Of a stretch of 64,000 bases of DNA, positions 52,456-63,010 are shown one piece after another. This DNA is from Spongospora subterranea f. sp. subterranea (taxonomy: Eukaryota > Endomyxa: Phytomyxea > Phytomyxea > Plasmodiophorida): assembly GCA_049724395.1 (NCBI GenBank), contig JAUGWO010000166.1:94212-158211 (forward strand), written 5' to 3'. The first letter of the stretch is position 1, and every line of letters begins with the position of its first letter. Under the pieces are notes generated by a model. That model did not search any database. It saw nothing but the letters and a program-made list of their open reading frames with translations, and had not been told where the DNA came from. The translations under genes were made by a program, and so were the position numbers.

Positions 52456-53202
52456 ATGTCGGCGTCGTTGTTCAAGATCGGCGCCGGACGCAGGGCTAAA
52501 ACAAAATTGTCAGATCTCGCTGCAACTGCACCGGACGGCAAGAAAAAGAAGTCGGCTGCAGCTAGTAGGCGTTATTCAGCCCTTTTTTTGTGTTCATACT
52601 TTGTTTTGGATCGGAAATTCACGTTTCGAGCTAAAGTTTGTCAACTTCGTTTATCAAAACGAATATAATTTGTGTTTGCGCATTCAGTGAGAATGATGGG
52701 AGATATGCAAGAATTAGACCTTCCATTTAACTGCAAGCTGAATCTGCCCGACAAAGATGATCTTATGAATTTTTCAGTCGTGATCCAACCAGATGCAGGG
52801 TACTGGAAGGGCGCACGATATACGTTTGCTTTTGAAGTTAGCGACCAGTATCCGTATAAGCCGCCAAAAGTCAGGTGTTTAGAAAAGGTACACGGGTTTG
52901 TGTCTTTTGGCCATCGATTATTTTTGATTTCATTGAACCAGATTTGGCATCCAAATATCGATTTGCAAGGCGCTGTCTGCTTGAATATCTTGAAGGAATC
53001 GTGGAGACCTGTTTTAAATGTGCAAAACGTTGTTCATGGGCTTATTTTTTTACTATTGGATCCCAATCCGGCAGATCCATTAAATCAAGGTGCTGCTGAA
53101 ATAATGCGAAACGATATATCTACTTTCGAAAATAATGTTAAGTTATCATTACGAGGAGGAGTTGTTCAAGGAGTCCAGTTCCCTCGAAATATGTTTGTTT
53201 AA
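52456..53202 (+). CDS. UBE2M: UBE2M/UBC12, NEDD8-conjugating enzyme
   Basis: E2 enzyme that takes NEDD8 from the UBA3/NAE1 E1 and passes it to cullins. Exons are 52456-52570, 52688-52887 and 52942-53202 (introns 117 and 54 bp). The first codon split gives ASRLRMMGDMQELDLP, matching the UBC12 LRxxxDxxELxLP pattern. Later come LMNFSVVIQPDAGYWKGA, YPYKPPKVRC, IWHPNIDLQGAVCLNILKES (catalytic Cys in GAVCLNIL), WRPVLNVQNVVHGLIFLL and DPNPADPLNQGAAE. The basic, Ala-rich N-terminal extension that docks to the E1 is present. Normal length. Its AATAAA at 53350-53355 lies only four bases before the end of the convergent TSEN15 coding region. Confidence 0.95.
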
Positions 53203-53349
53203 TCAACACTTTTTTAAAAATCGATATTTACGCATGGCGCATTCAATACAAACTTATTGATTTATGGGGATTAACCTGGACCATTTGGTGTAAATTTATG
53301 ATGGTGATCGCCCGCATGCCATTAATCGGGCTTTAGTCAATCTCAGTTG

Positions 53350-53355
53350 AATAAA
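53350..53355 (+). terminator. Poly(A) signal of UBE2M next to the TSEN15 stop
   Basis: AATAAA 148 bp after the UBE2M stop. Cleavage 10-25 nt downstream would fall within the TSEN15 coding sequence on the other strand (stop at 53359). Confidence 0.5.
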
Positions 53356-53358
53356 GAA

Positions 53359-53889
53359 TCATGGTGCGGGAACTTTGGAAACCGGATCCGAATGGCTCAA
53401 ACCCGAGGTGAATTCAAAATAAGACAGGGTGGAATCAAAATCTACAAAGGCCAATGTACATGAGGGGATCGTTGAACACAATTGATCACAGATAGCATCT
53501 ATGGTTAGGTGGATCTGCTGAGACGAAAGAGACTGATCCACTTTGAATGGAATCACTGCCTGAACTTCTTCCTGATCAAAGTTAATCCCAGGCATATTAA
53601 GTACAAAGTATATATAAATTACCTGTTCGAAGGCGCAACCAGTAATCACATATGATTTTATTCCAGGAACATCGACGACGTTTAGGCTGTGCCATTTTTT
53701 TGACAACAGCAGGTCGCTGTACACAATGTACAGGCTTTGCGCCGATTCAAAATATTTGGAGTACTGTTCGGTGAACTGTGCAGAATCGCCTACCAATAGC
53801 GAGCAATCGTTCATCATGACGCGCAAAACAGAATCCGTCTCTCCGTGGGATTGCGGGCCTTGTGAGTTGGAATCGCCTAATTTTTGCAC
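53359..53889 (-). CDS. TSEN15: TSEN15, tRNA-splicing endonuclease subunit
   Basis: Structural subunit of the tRNA-intron endonuclease. One intron of about 55 bp (GTAATT..GATCAG) joins CAFEQ to EEVQAVIPF. Matches: YFESAQSLYIVYSDLLLSKK, WHSLNVVDVPGIKSYVI, EVQAVIPFKVDQSLSSQQIH and LAFVDFDSTLSYFEFTSGL. The FVD/ES-DSTI-YY strand near the end is a TSEN15 signature. Start at MQKLGDSNSQ (53889). About 160 residues, normal for the family. TSEN15 has no catalytic residues itself. It shares a 188-bp divergent promoter with DNALI1. Confidence 0.88.
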   Translation of the reverse strand: MQKLGDSNSQGPQSHGETDSVLRVMMNDCSLLVGDSAQFTEQYSKYFESAQSLYIVYSDLLLSKKWHSLNVVDVPGIKSYVITGCAFEQVIYIYFVLNMPGINFDQEEVQAVIPFKVDQSLSSQQIHLTIDAICDQLCSTIPSCTLAFVDFDSTLSYFEFTSGLSHSDPVSKVPAP

Positions 53890-54077
53890 TTTCTATAAAC
53901 ACCATTGCCGCCGTCATGTGCTCGTGTATTCAGATTCGGTGCATTTCTTGTCCATTGTTTCTGTGCCGAGTATTCTACTTGCTCAATAGCGGTAGCTACA
54001 CAGGTGGTTTATCATCTGTGGAAACTGATTGGGCAACTTCTCTGTCATCGAGTACTTCCTGGTAACCGTTAGCCTCA

Positions 54078-54939
54078 ATGCAAGGGCAACAGACACTTGT
54101 CAAGTATAACAATCCGTTATTGGTCAGTACGACCAAAGAGACTCGCGGGAAATATCACCCTTCCCCAGGGAAGAAGAGCCAGCTGACCCCGACTGAGGAC
54201 ATCCTCAACTCCATTCTGCCACCAAGGTCCTTTTCCTTCAACTCTGTGTTTCTGCTTGTCGATCAAACGGTTGGTATTTTTTTAGGGAATGGACTGAAGA
54301 TGGACAGCTCTGGGTGCAATATGTCTCTTCAAACCCAGCCACACGATTAGATGTGATCAGCCTGCAAGATCAGCTAGATAAGAAGCTCAGTCAAAGACAG
54401 GCTCGCGAAACAGGAATATGCCCAATACGAGAAGAGCTCTATGCTCAATGTTTTGGTATGCCTCGCGACAATATATCGGGCCGGCTAACCAGAATCCGCA
54501 GACGAACTCATTCGGGAACTCACCATAAACTGTGGCGAACGAGGTCTATTACTACTTCGTGTGAGGGACGAAATTCGTATGACGATGGCCGTGTATCAGA
54601 CACTTTACGAAAGCAGTATAGCGTTTGGGATGAGAAAGGCTTTGCAGTCAGAGCAGAAAAAGGTCCAGAAATTATTCGTGAATCACCATGAGTTAGTAGC
54701 TTTGATGTGATTGAATTTAGGCTGAAATGGGGGAAAAGATCAACTCGCTGCAGCTCGAACTTACCGAATTAGAACAATCCGTGTCTGACATGTCTGCAAA
54801 ATGTGTCCAGCTGGAAAAGAAAAGCCAAGAGCAGTGGGATGATGACGAACGCAAGCATAAAGAGGAGATAAACCTTCTCAGACAGCATAATCAAGCACTT
54901 AAGGACGAACTGGAAAAACACTTATCCATGAGTAAATGA
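54078..54939 (+). CDS. DNALI1: DNALI1 (p28), inner-arm dynein light intermediate chain
   Basis: Light chain of single-headed inner-arm axonemal dyneins. Exons 54078-54226, 54286-54455, 54502-54662 and 54721-54939, introns 59, 46 and 58 bp. Matches along its length: LVKYNNPLLVS, PTEDILNSILPPREWTEDG, LWVQYVSSNPATRLDV, LDKKLSQRQARETGICPIRE, ELYAQCFDELIRELTINC, GERGLLLLRVRDEIRMTMA and ESSIAFGMRKALQSEQKK. A coiled coil then runs to the end. Normal length and no break. With CFAP70 it is direct evidence for motile axonemes. Confidence 0.96.
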
Positions 54940-55144
54940 TCGTTTCTATTTTCTGATACGCAGAGTCTGTGATAAATCGCCCAGTTGTTTCCACCATTTG
55001 CGGTGGGTGGAAAGGTGCCAGTTGGCAAATAGAGGCCGCATTCGATAGTGTATCGCCAAATGTACCGTTGCGTTGCTGTCCTTACTGTGCGGCGGCTGTA
55101 CCACCTCTTGACCATTCTCCTCAGTACAGAAAGCAATTTTCAGC

Positions 55145-56047
55145 ATGTTCTCGGTAATGGCTCATAGTCTTAGTGGAGCTGTTTGCCCGGTCTCGCTCAA
55201 TAACGGCACTACCTCGGTCGCCGATTTCCGATCGGCGCTTGTGAAAACACTGCGGCTTCCCATTGCTGCGGATTGTCTGCAATTGTGGCACAATGGCGCT
55301 GTTCTTGGCAAGGACAGATTTGTCGCTAAGGGCAGCTGGAGTTAGCAGTGGAGATAAAATCGTGTTTTTACTATCTCAACCACTGCCAAAATCAAGGAAA
55401 CCGTTTTCAAAGATGTCTCGAGAGTTGCAACTTCCTGAAATTCTCAACGGTAGCGACCATCGGGTGCACAGCCAGCTGGAACAGCTTGGGCAAAGCAGGA
55501 TCGATCAAGCCCTTTCCAGAAATAATGTAGATGTTGTCAACAGTTACGCGTGCTGGTCAGAACTAAGTTCTTCACTCGTAGCTACTTAGCGCCGACAATC
55601 CGAACAATGTGCAAAGGCTGTTAGGATGGCTAACGAGGAATCACTTTTCGGCGCGAGATGAATACAGAATATCGGCTCAACCGAAGGATGAAGAGAAATG
55701 CATCAGTCAGTTAGAGGTAAGATCCATCGACAATTGATGTTTTCATTATTAGTTATATAATTCACAGAAAATGGGGTTCAGCCGAGCAGCGTCTTTTAAA
55801 GCGTTGTTGTTGCACAGGTAAATACAGTCACCTAACCGACGTTTCTTTCGCAATTTTGACGCTTTGGTCAAGGTTTGAGTTTGACAATGCTCTTAATTGG
55901 ATACTGGAACATAGTGGTGATCCAGAACTGCATAAACCATTATCTGATGATGAAGTTCGCCGACTAAGACAGGTGCTCCAGCGAGAGGATGACGATGATG
56001 AAGATGATGACGACGAATCTGACGACGGTAGCGATGATTTTTGCTGA
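55145..56047 (+). CDS. UBL-UBA protein, UBAC1-like, with one apparent frameshift
   Basis: The N-terminus is a ubiquitin-like fold: SLNNGTTSVADFRSALVKTL, LQLWHNGAVLGKDRFVA, then GVSSGDKIVFLLSQPLPK. Between GKDRFVAK and AAGVSSGDK the frame changes by one base at a GGG (near 55331), and no intron fits. Later exons carry DNPNNVQRLLGWLTRNHFSA and a UBA domain, KMGFSRAASFKALLLHR then FEFDNALNWILEHSGDPELH. The end is very acidic (REDDDDEDDDDESDD). UBL plus UBA plus the MGF..A..AL..N pattern resembles UBAC1/KPC2, a shuttle that brings ubiquitinated cargo to the proteasome. Introns near 55550-55592, 55717-55768 and 55819-55870. The acceptor near 55592 and its donor are uncertain. Confidence 0.68.
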
Positions 56048-56178
56048 TAGTTCTCGTATTAATAATTAATATTCATATTTTGTATCATGGCTACCAACTG
56101 CTGTAGCTTGTGTTGTTTCCACTTATCTTACGTGCTCGTTTGTTCAATGGTGTAAGAAGCACAATGGATGTACAGTCC

Positions 56179-56236
56179 TGTCAGGAAATTCTCTTTGTTC
56201 CGATACGTGATTCTTGTGCAAAGGTTGTGTACGATC
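56179..56236 (-). repeat. Duplicated fragment of the last exon of the next gene
   Basis: About 58 bp resembling 56487-56545, offset 308 bp and in the same orientation: both contain cgtgatt-t/c-ttgtgcaa near the middle. It appears to be a partial tandem duplication of the 3' end of the minus-strand gene at 56471-57074. Confidence 0.55.
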
Positions 56237-56470
56237 GGTTAGCTGCCACCTTGTCTGTTCTTTCCTGAAAGTGGATATCAGATGCATTTTCAATCGTGAA
56301 AGCTTAAAAGCGACATCAACTGAGACGGCATCTTTCAAGGTGTCGTAAACTTAATGATTGAGCGTTATAGTCGAACTGAAAAGTTCCATATCAACCAGCT
56401 ATTTGGAGATGGTAATACAAGGGTCGTGTGATCTCGTCTTTTCTTTCGATCACAATCGATAGATTGTTAA

Positions 56471-57074
56471 TTATTCGTAATTGCACTGTCTGGAAATTAT
56501 CCATGTCTCGAACGTGATTTTTGTGCAAGGGTTGTCACCATTAGACATCAAAGCGAACTCCCAGGATACTTTCACATGGGTACATCGTACCAGAACACTT
56601 TGTAAAGCACCCTCGTCATTATCAGCGCAATACCCAGAATAAATACACTCTGCATAGTATAGCTCCTGATTCTGAAAACAGAATAGGTCGTCAATCGTGT
56701 AGGTAATCAAGGGACCTTCAGTCATCGCATGTATATCAGGTTTGAGATCACCGTTGTCAGGTGATGACCACACAGAATCACGAAGGTGAAAGATCAACAA
56801 TGTCAGACCTGTCTCACGAAATTGACGAGAATATCAGGTGAGAACGTTTACAGGCTGAACTGACTCAAAACTGTTGGGCCGCGGTACCTAAAATTTGGTG
56901 CTGAGTGTTGCTGTAAGGCAAGATCTGATTCCACAGGGGCAAATGCCGTAAAGATTGGTTAATCATTTCAATACACAGCTTGGGAAAAATTGATGTGTCG
57001 CAGTTCAAAGTCTTTGAGGTCGGTTGTGATAAAGTTGTGACGAATACTTGGGCCGACAATTCCATACCGAACAC
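56471..57074 (-). CDS. Unrecognised protein, about 175 residues
   Basis: I do not recognise this protein. Two stretches join in phase across an intron of about 65 bp (donor GTACCG near 56887, acceptor GACAG near 56806), giving HQILGLTLLIFHLRDSVW. The first part has MFGMELSAQVFVTT and several Cys (LNCDTSIFPKLCIEM). The second reads MTEGPLITYTIDDLFCFQNQ, then AECIYSGYCAD and DNPCTKITFETWIISR before the stop at 56471. The Cys content and beta-like alternation suggest an extracellular or luminal fold, but no signal peptide is visible, so the true start may lie upstream of 57074. Confidence 0.5.
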
Positions 57075-57489
57075 TATCCTTTCAATATGTGTTTCCCGCG
57101 ACAGCTCATAGGCGGGTCAATTTCCCCCCGGTTTCCGGCGAAACTGAGAAAGCCCAACGATCACTTATTAAGGTATTTGCTCAAAAATCACAGTCGTCAA
57201 CTACCGGTAGAACCCTCTACTCTTGCCACCGAGAGGCGTTCACATTACCACTGGAATCGAAAATAAAGTGCGCGGGGAGCGCAGAGGACCTCTTTATTGG
57301 GGAGTTAGAAGCGCCTCCGAGTTACATTATTATAAACTCTGTGATATCGCGACCGCGATCTGAACTAGCCGCCGGCGTCATCGCCCTGACAATCAGAATC
57401 GGTTCGGGCGCAGGCACAGAGTGGCCTTGCTTTGGGTCGGCTGTGTGTAGTCCCTATACCTCTGGTGGAATTTGTTTAGTTTTCTAATC
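57075..57489. promoter_or_regulatory. Upstream region of the kinase gene
   Basis: Short stretch between the unknown minus-strand gene and the kinase start. It holds an open frame (57089-57487) that I take to be chance: no domain and a composition unlike its neighbours. It likely carries both promoters. Confidence 0.4.
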
Positions 57490-60476
57490 AATGGGTGGGA
57501 CGGATCTGGACACCATAACCGCATCGCAGTCGCCAGGCTTTACCGGGAAGTCTCGCAAAGATTCCTCGTCAAATGGGTCGACTCAGCGATTTCCTGACGG
57601 TTATCTTCTGAATGGATTATGGACCCTTAAAAGGCGAATTGGACAAGGCCGCTACAGTTAGTCTATTCGAACTATGCTGAGCAAATTAATTTGATGGGTT
57701 CCCGTCATGATAATAGGCGATGTTTACGCTGCTGTCAAATTTTCGATCAAGTCGAGGGATTTTGCAAAAGCTGCTGTGGCAATCAAAGTCCAGAAAGAAG
57801 GAATACCTGCAGAAGGATGCCTCCTTGCATGGGAAGCAGCTGTTTTGAAAGATATCAGAGGTTAGACATCTTCTTTCTCATTGTTTCAAGTTTCTCATTT
57901 TTTACCTTTTAGATTGCCCCTTACTTTGCCATATTCATGAAAACGGCGTGTTAGAGGATGGAGGACACTACATTGTCATGGATCTCTGTTCGGAAAGCCT
58001 GTCAGAGTATCGAAAACGACAGCCAAGTGGGAGTTTCCGCCCGCACAAAGGAGCGATTGTCGTACTGTCAATGTTGGACTGTGTCGAGGCTTTTCACAAA
58101 TACGGTTACGTTCATAGAGATATTAAACCTGTAATGTTCATTTTCCTTACACGGCAATGGTGATTTTTTAATGTTCCATTTTTCAGTCCAATTTTGTTCG
58201 ACCATTAAATGCGGCAACTGGTAGTAAAGCCTGTATTCTGGTCGATTTTGGCCTGTCTAGACGTCATAGTCGTGACGGTAAAGTATTGCCGGCAAGGTAA
58301 AACGATGATTTTTACAGTGTCCAGATGATTAATTCGTTTGCTAATACCAGACCTTGCGCCGATTTCAAAGGCACCAGCAAGTATGCTTCAACAAATTCCC
58401 ACAATTTAAAGGTCGGCATGGTCTATTAAAAAAAGTTTTCCCCTTGCATAATCGCAAGTTTAGGAATTGGGTCCTCGAGACGATATGTTTTCGCTTCTTT
58501 ACATACTTGTAGATTTCGTTGTCGGACGACTACCCTGGCTTGATTGTTTATCTAAGGTCGGCACCCTGTCTGACTTTTTTCCAATTCGTGCTCAATCGGG
58601 ATTTAGCATGAGGTTGCGTCAATGAAGGCCTCTATGTTCGGTCATAATGCTAAGAGACTTGAAAGTATTCCAGATCCCGTATACGAAATAGCAGATCATT
58701 TGAATGGATTACGGTTTGATGATGTTCCTGATTATCGACTGATTCGTCGCATTATCCAAGGAATGTGCACCGGCCGATTATCTATACAACGACCTGTTCC
58801 AGTTTTGAACCAAGTGATGTCCACCCCGAAGTCACTTGGGTCTGCAAATTCATTTCCTGTATCTTCACCAGCTCCAGAGCCAGGCAACAATGCTGTCTTC
58901 AGCCCTTCTTGTTTTGATGAACGCCGTTCTCGCCCGAATTCTGCTAACAGAAGGGATTCAGTGCCTGTTGATAATCATCTTCCGTCGTGCATCGATGATG
59001 TAAATGGATCATTCGGTAGCCCATTATGTGACAAAAGTTACTTAACACTCGATGAAAGGGGGGTATTTTATTCAACAGCTTCGTTACCTACCAAACCGGC
59101 CCATCTCAGTCGCCCACCGTTGTTTATTCCTCCACCAATGTCAAAGCTTACTCCCGGAGCTCGAAGCTGCAGTTATTGATTTAATCAACAAGGCACGATC
59201 CGCAGGCTGCCAACGAATCGATTTCAACCGCATCAGTGTTGCTGTGTTAAATCTCTCTTCATCATCTTCCAGTTTTTTCTCCAGAAGTTTTGACCTTTCA
59301 TGTGATCTCGCTAAGGACGAGTTTTCAAAATTCATCGAAGATGAGTGCCGTGTTTTCATCAGCAATGGTGGATGTGCTACTCCTTCGTCACATGACAGGG
59401 TTTCAGGTACGATTTATGTTTTTTTATTTAACTCTGACATAAAATATCAATGCAGAAGGGGTGTCAAATGGCGCTGCCATGTCAGATTCACCTGGGGGGA
59501 CCTCATCGGTTTCGTTCCCAACTGCTTCGCAAATGTTGCGCTGGAAATCGTTAGCCCAATCTCGAAGGCTTTCCATGGAACAAAGCTTAGACCCGGCGAA
59601 AACTTGCCTGATATCTACCAGGTCTCGTGGTATACTGAGTCCTGAGCCTGTTACGACGCATTACGTTAATGCATGTTCGGCAAAGGAGAACGTTGATTCA
59701 GCTATCGCGCCATATCTGGCCACTCCTGAATGTGGCAATTCGCCGAGTGACTCATCCAGGCACTCCCCACCAGATCAAGGAGCGATAAATGCTGATAATG
59801 AAGCTCCACTATCCGTGAACTATGGCGAGAATGATTCTGGTTTATCTGAACCCATTGCTACCATCTTTGTTGAACAGCCATGCGAATTGGTTGATTCACA
59901 AGTGCTAGAGTCCGGTGATATTGTTGTAGTCCCTAAAGTTCCAAGAACTGGTAAACGATTGCGATCAACAGCGGTCACAGAATCGGCTCCTATAACGGGT
60001 CCTTTATGTAAATCATTACGAAGCAGGAAGTTTTCTATAGATATTTCCAAACCGAATCCTGTAAGACGGGGCCGTGGTAGACCAAAAAAATCCAATGGAA
60101 CAGATCATGCGATTCCAATTGTCTTGGTTCAACCTGCCGACGTTCCTTCAAAATGTATAGAGAATCATGACGTCAGTACTGATGATGTCCATGATCAAGA
60201 GAGACCTGTAAATACGGTAAAATTACGGCGCTGTCGCTCTAAAGGTTAACTGCATTGTTATCATCGCCTTTTGGTTGTAGATCATGAGTCACTAATTCTG
60301 TCGAAATAGGTTCAGCTTATGAACGTCATTCCGATCGTGTTGCCATCAAAGCTGCCATTGCCGCGTCGCTCGTCGACCAACTATCGAATTCTTCATTGCC
60401 TGTTAGCCCTCCGGCTACCGTTATTCACGCAATCCCGCCAAATAAGCGCAAACGACGTGCGTCCAAAATAAAATAA
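57490..60476 (+). CDS. TTBK/CK1-type protein kinase with C-terminal AT-hook and NLS
   Basis: Start at 57490 (MGGTDLDTITASQSPGFTGK). The kinase domain is spread over short exons: glycine loop RIGQGRYSDVYAAV, VAIKVQKEG (VAIK Lys), VHRDIKPSNFV (catalytic loop), VDFGLSRRHSRDGK (DFG) and GTSKYASTNSHNLKELGPRD. The last is the tau-tubulin-kinase version of the CK1 activation segment, followed by DDMFSLLYILVDFVVGRLPW. All catalytic residues are intact. The long tail is Ser/Pro-rich, includes a helical patch AVIDLINKARSAGCQR, an AT-hook RRGRGRPKKS near 60064-60095, and ends NKRKRRASKIK, a nuclear signal. The splice between the frames near 59063-59172 is ambiguous (64- or 97-bp intron). The stop is at 60474-60476, with AATAAA at 60467-60472. 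Confidence 0.85.
60467..60472 (+). terminator. Poly(A) signal inside the last codons of the kinase
   Basis: AATAAA within the last sense codons, ending one base before the stop TAA at 60474. Confidence 0.4.
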
Positions 60477-60510
60477 GCCGATGGGCACGATGAAAATGGG
60501 GAGCTGATCT

Positions 60511-60905
60511 TTAATAATCGATCGGCTCTAATATTTTGAACTGATGAGAATCGTTTTTGTTTCCGTCAAATGGTTTCTCCTGATAAGATCTGGTGCTGAT
60601 GTTGCTCGTCCTGGTGCCTTCGTCATTTCTCTTCTCCCGATCGTTGTCATTTCCTGTCATCGCATTGCCGGTTTGGAATATCTTAACACAATTCAGACCT
60701 GATAATATGTCTATAGGAGAATGGGCCAATTCCATTCTCCCTTTGGCATTCTTTTATCGACATATTATCGGTCAGAATCTATCAAGCTGTTCTCAAGAAC
60801 ATCCGTTTAAAAAAAACTGGCTGATTCATCGTCTGTGGATTCACTTTGAACGTCTGTTTTTTCCTTCAACGTCGCAGTTTTATTTAGACCAAAACGTTTT
60901 GCCAT
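60511..60905 (-). CDS. Unrecognised small charged protein
   Basis: I do not recognise it. A first exon from 60905 reads MAKRFGLNKTATLKEKTDV, then QSESTDDESAS. An intron of about 110 bp (donor GTTTTT, acceptor ATTATCAG) leads to GLNCVKIFQTGNAMTGNDND, REKRNDEGTRTSNISTRSY and a stop at 60511. Short, polar and charged, likely disordered. It is convergent with the kinase (35 bp between stops). Confidence 0.4.
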
Positions 60906-61043
60906 CTCTGTTTCGAGTAAACAGTTTGGTCATGAACAACGGTGAAATTTTTTGTTTCGTCTCGATTATTTCTCATCACTTTTGGCTTCTCTGGATATTT
61001 TCTCTTTGTTAAATGTTTTTTCGACTTGGCTCTTAACTTCTAA

Positions 61044-61996
61044 TCATAAATGTAGCCGAATTCGTTGGTCAAAATCGGATTCAACAAGCGCCTGAAGATA
61101 TTGAGATCATATTTGCTTTTGTTCGCAAGAATCAACGTCAGCCTTTATGGCGTCGGTCTACCTCTTTAAATTCTCCATATGTCACGGTTCCTGTCGAATT
61201 CGGGTCGCATTCTTCCATCACTTTACTCACCACTTTATCGACAATGTCGTCTTCGATAATCTCGCCAACAACCAATCTGATCGTCGATCGTATATCTTCC
61301 CGAGATAACGCTCCATCGCCATCGGCGTCGTACAGCTTGTACAGAACTAAGTTTCCGAAATGAATACTATCAGACGGATTTCCACGAAACTTCTTACAAC
61401 GAAGTTTCTGGTCACGATTCGCTCCTCTGCCAAATACGGAGAGGGAATTAACGAACTCCTTAAAGCATGAGTGAGAACCTAATTGAAAGATCGAAATCAG
61501 ATTGTCAAATCAAGAATGACCTTATATCCAATATGGTTGTGCTTCAGCGACGATGTCAATACGGATTCCAGTCGGTCGCGCAATGGGCAGACTCGAAACT
61601 CGGGCATCGACATAACCTGCTTAATGGTAATATATCCCTTCATTGCGATGTCCAAATCAATATATCGACCACACAAACGACGAAGATCGCGATCGTCAAC
61701 TGATCAACTGATCAAATTCGTTGACGGAAAACGGGGTTTGGACTACACGTTGAGATCATTTTCAGCTCCTCGATCTGTTCCAGATTTAGACCGGCTCGCT
61801 GAAGGTCTACCTCCTTAACTCTGGTGTAGAATAGCGACAGGACGTAATTGGCGATCCTGTTCCAGGCGCCGGTTGAGTAGCTGGAGTCGTTCCGTCCGGG
61901 AGCCTGTCGGGGCTGATTCTGGCCAGCGATTTCAGGTATGTCCACAACCTGATTATGAGCCGGTGATGGCGATATTCGAGACATTCTTAGAGCCAA
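61044..61996 (-). CDS. EF-hand protein of the CIB/CHP/calcineurin-B family
   Basis: Calcium-sensor type protein with four EF-hand positions. Exons join as KMISTFDDRDLRRLCGRY (47-bp intron, donor GTAGTC), IDLDIAMKGYITIKQVMSM, NHIGYKEFVNSLSVFG, NRDQKLRFLYKLYDADGDGA and TVTYGEFKEALVESDFDQR, ending at 61044. EF1 and EF2 lack calcium ligands. EF3 (DADGDGALSRED) is canonical and EF4 (DPNSTGTVTYGE) is close to canonical, the pattern of CIB and CHP proteins. A two-turn match (MPEFRVCPLRDRL) fits the SLPEL-x2-NP-x3-R signature of this group. The N-terminus (MALRMSRISPS at 61996) is longer than usual and lacks a myristoylation Gly; a further intron there is possible. Confidence 0.8.
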
Positions 61997-63010
61997 TCCC
62001 GGAAAACGACAAAAACGGTTCTATCAAGCGGATACGATCGGCAGAAGTACCGTAGAGGACTGCTAATCCAGATGATAAATTGTGACAAAATATTGGTTGG
62101 ACGTGAAATGAGGTAGGTTTATATTTGAAGTAACTACCATGGGATTACAAATCAGATAAACAACGCGATAGGTACAAATTCTGTAAACCAATGACATGAA
62201 AGTTCGATACGATATCGAGATTAGGAGGAACACACCAGATCATCATTGTGGCGGCAACATAACAAAACGTCATCGGCTGTTATCACTTTCCGTCCTGCAT
62301 GTTTGGCAAAGAGCTCACAATCGGTCGAGATTCTCTCTGCAAATCTGGTCAGATATTATATATGGGTGTGCTAGCCCAGATTCCCTACTGATGAAATCCA
62401 TGGTTAATTCGGTCAGGGCATGAATATACTATAGGATTGTGATTAATATCGAATCAAAAGAAGAAAAATGGGTTATTGGAACAGGTCCATGGCGTTGCAA
62501 CTAGGGCTGATTGCAACGCCATGATTAATTGATCACGTACCGATTGGGTGAAGGTGATACCTTGGTGGCGACCTTCGAAAGCAGGTTAGAACGGAGATCA
62601 AATATTGAAAAAGCAGCGGGAAAGAAGTACCTAAAACGTTGCAAGCTCGAACAATGGACAGCTGGACACTATCACGACCGGACTCCACTGCGCCATCGTC
62701 CGCCATCGGAATGGCGCAAGGGGTACCTACCGAAACCGGAACCGGACCAGAAGGGGTGATGAAGTTTGGGAAAACGGTTGACTGGAATAATGAATAGGAA
62801 GACGAAAAAAACCACGGAAGTACTATGAGTCAAACATTTGTATTTGCTGATGTCGCAAATTGACGTCTGGTTTTGCTGAGGTGGGATGTTCACGGAAGTA
62901 CAGGTCGAAAAGGGTTTCCGACAGAGAAAATATATCATCGAAAGTGACTCAACGGAAATGTTGGGTATGTGATGTAGAGAGTCAATACAGGATCCATCAT
63001 AGGTAATTTA
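61997..63010. other. Intergenic region with a hairpin
   Basis: About 1 kb without a supported gene. A 13-bp inverted repeat is listed separately. Open frames at 62529-62759 (+) and 62672-62938 (-) overlap each other and show no motif. Confidence 0.45.
62487..62522. repeat. Perfect 13-bp inverted repeat with 10-nt loop
   Basis: Arms catggcgttgcaa (62487-62499) and ttgcaacgccatg (62510-62522) pair perfectly around ctagggctga. Confidence 0.85.

Noticed and set aside
53726-54065. Plus-strand open frames over TSEN15 and the divergent promoter
   Set aside because: Shadows of the TSEN15 coding strand with no motif.
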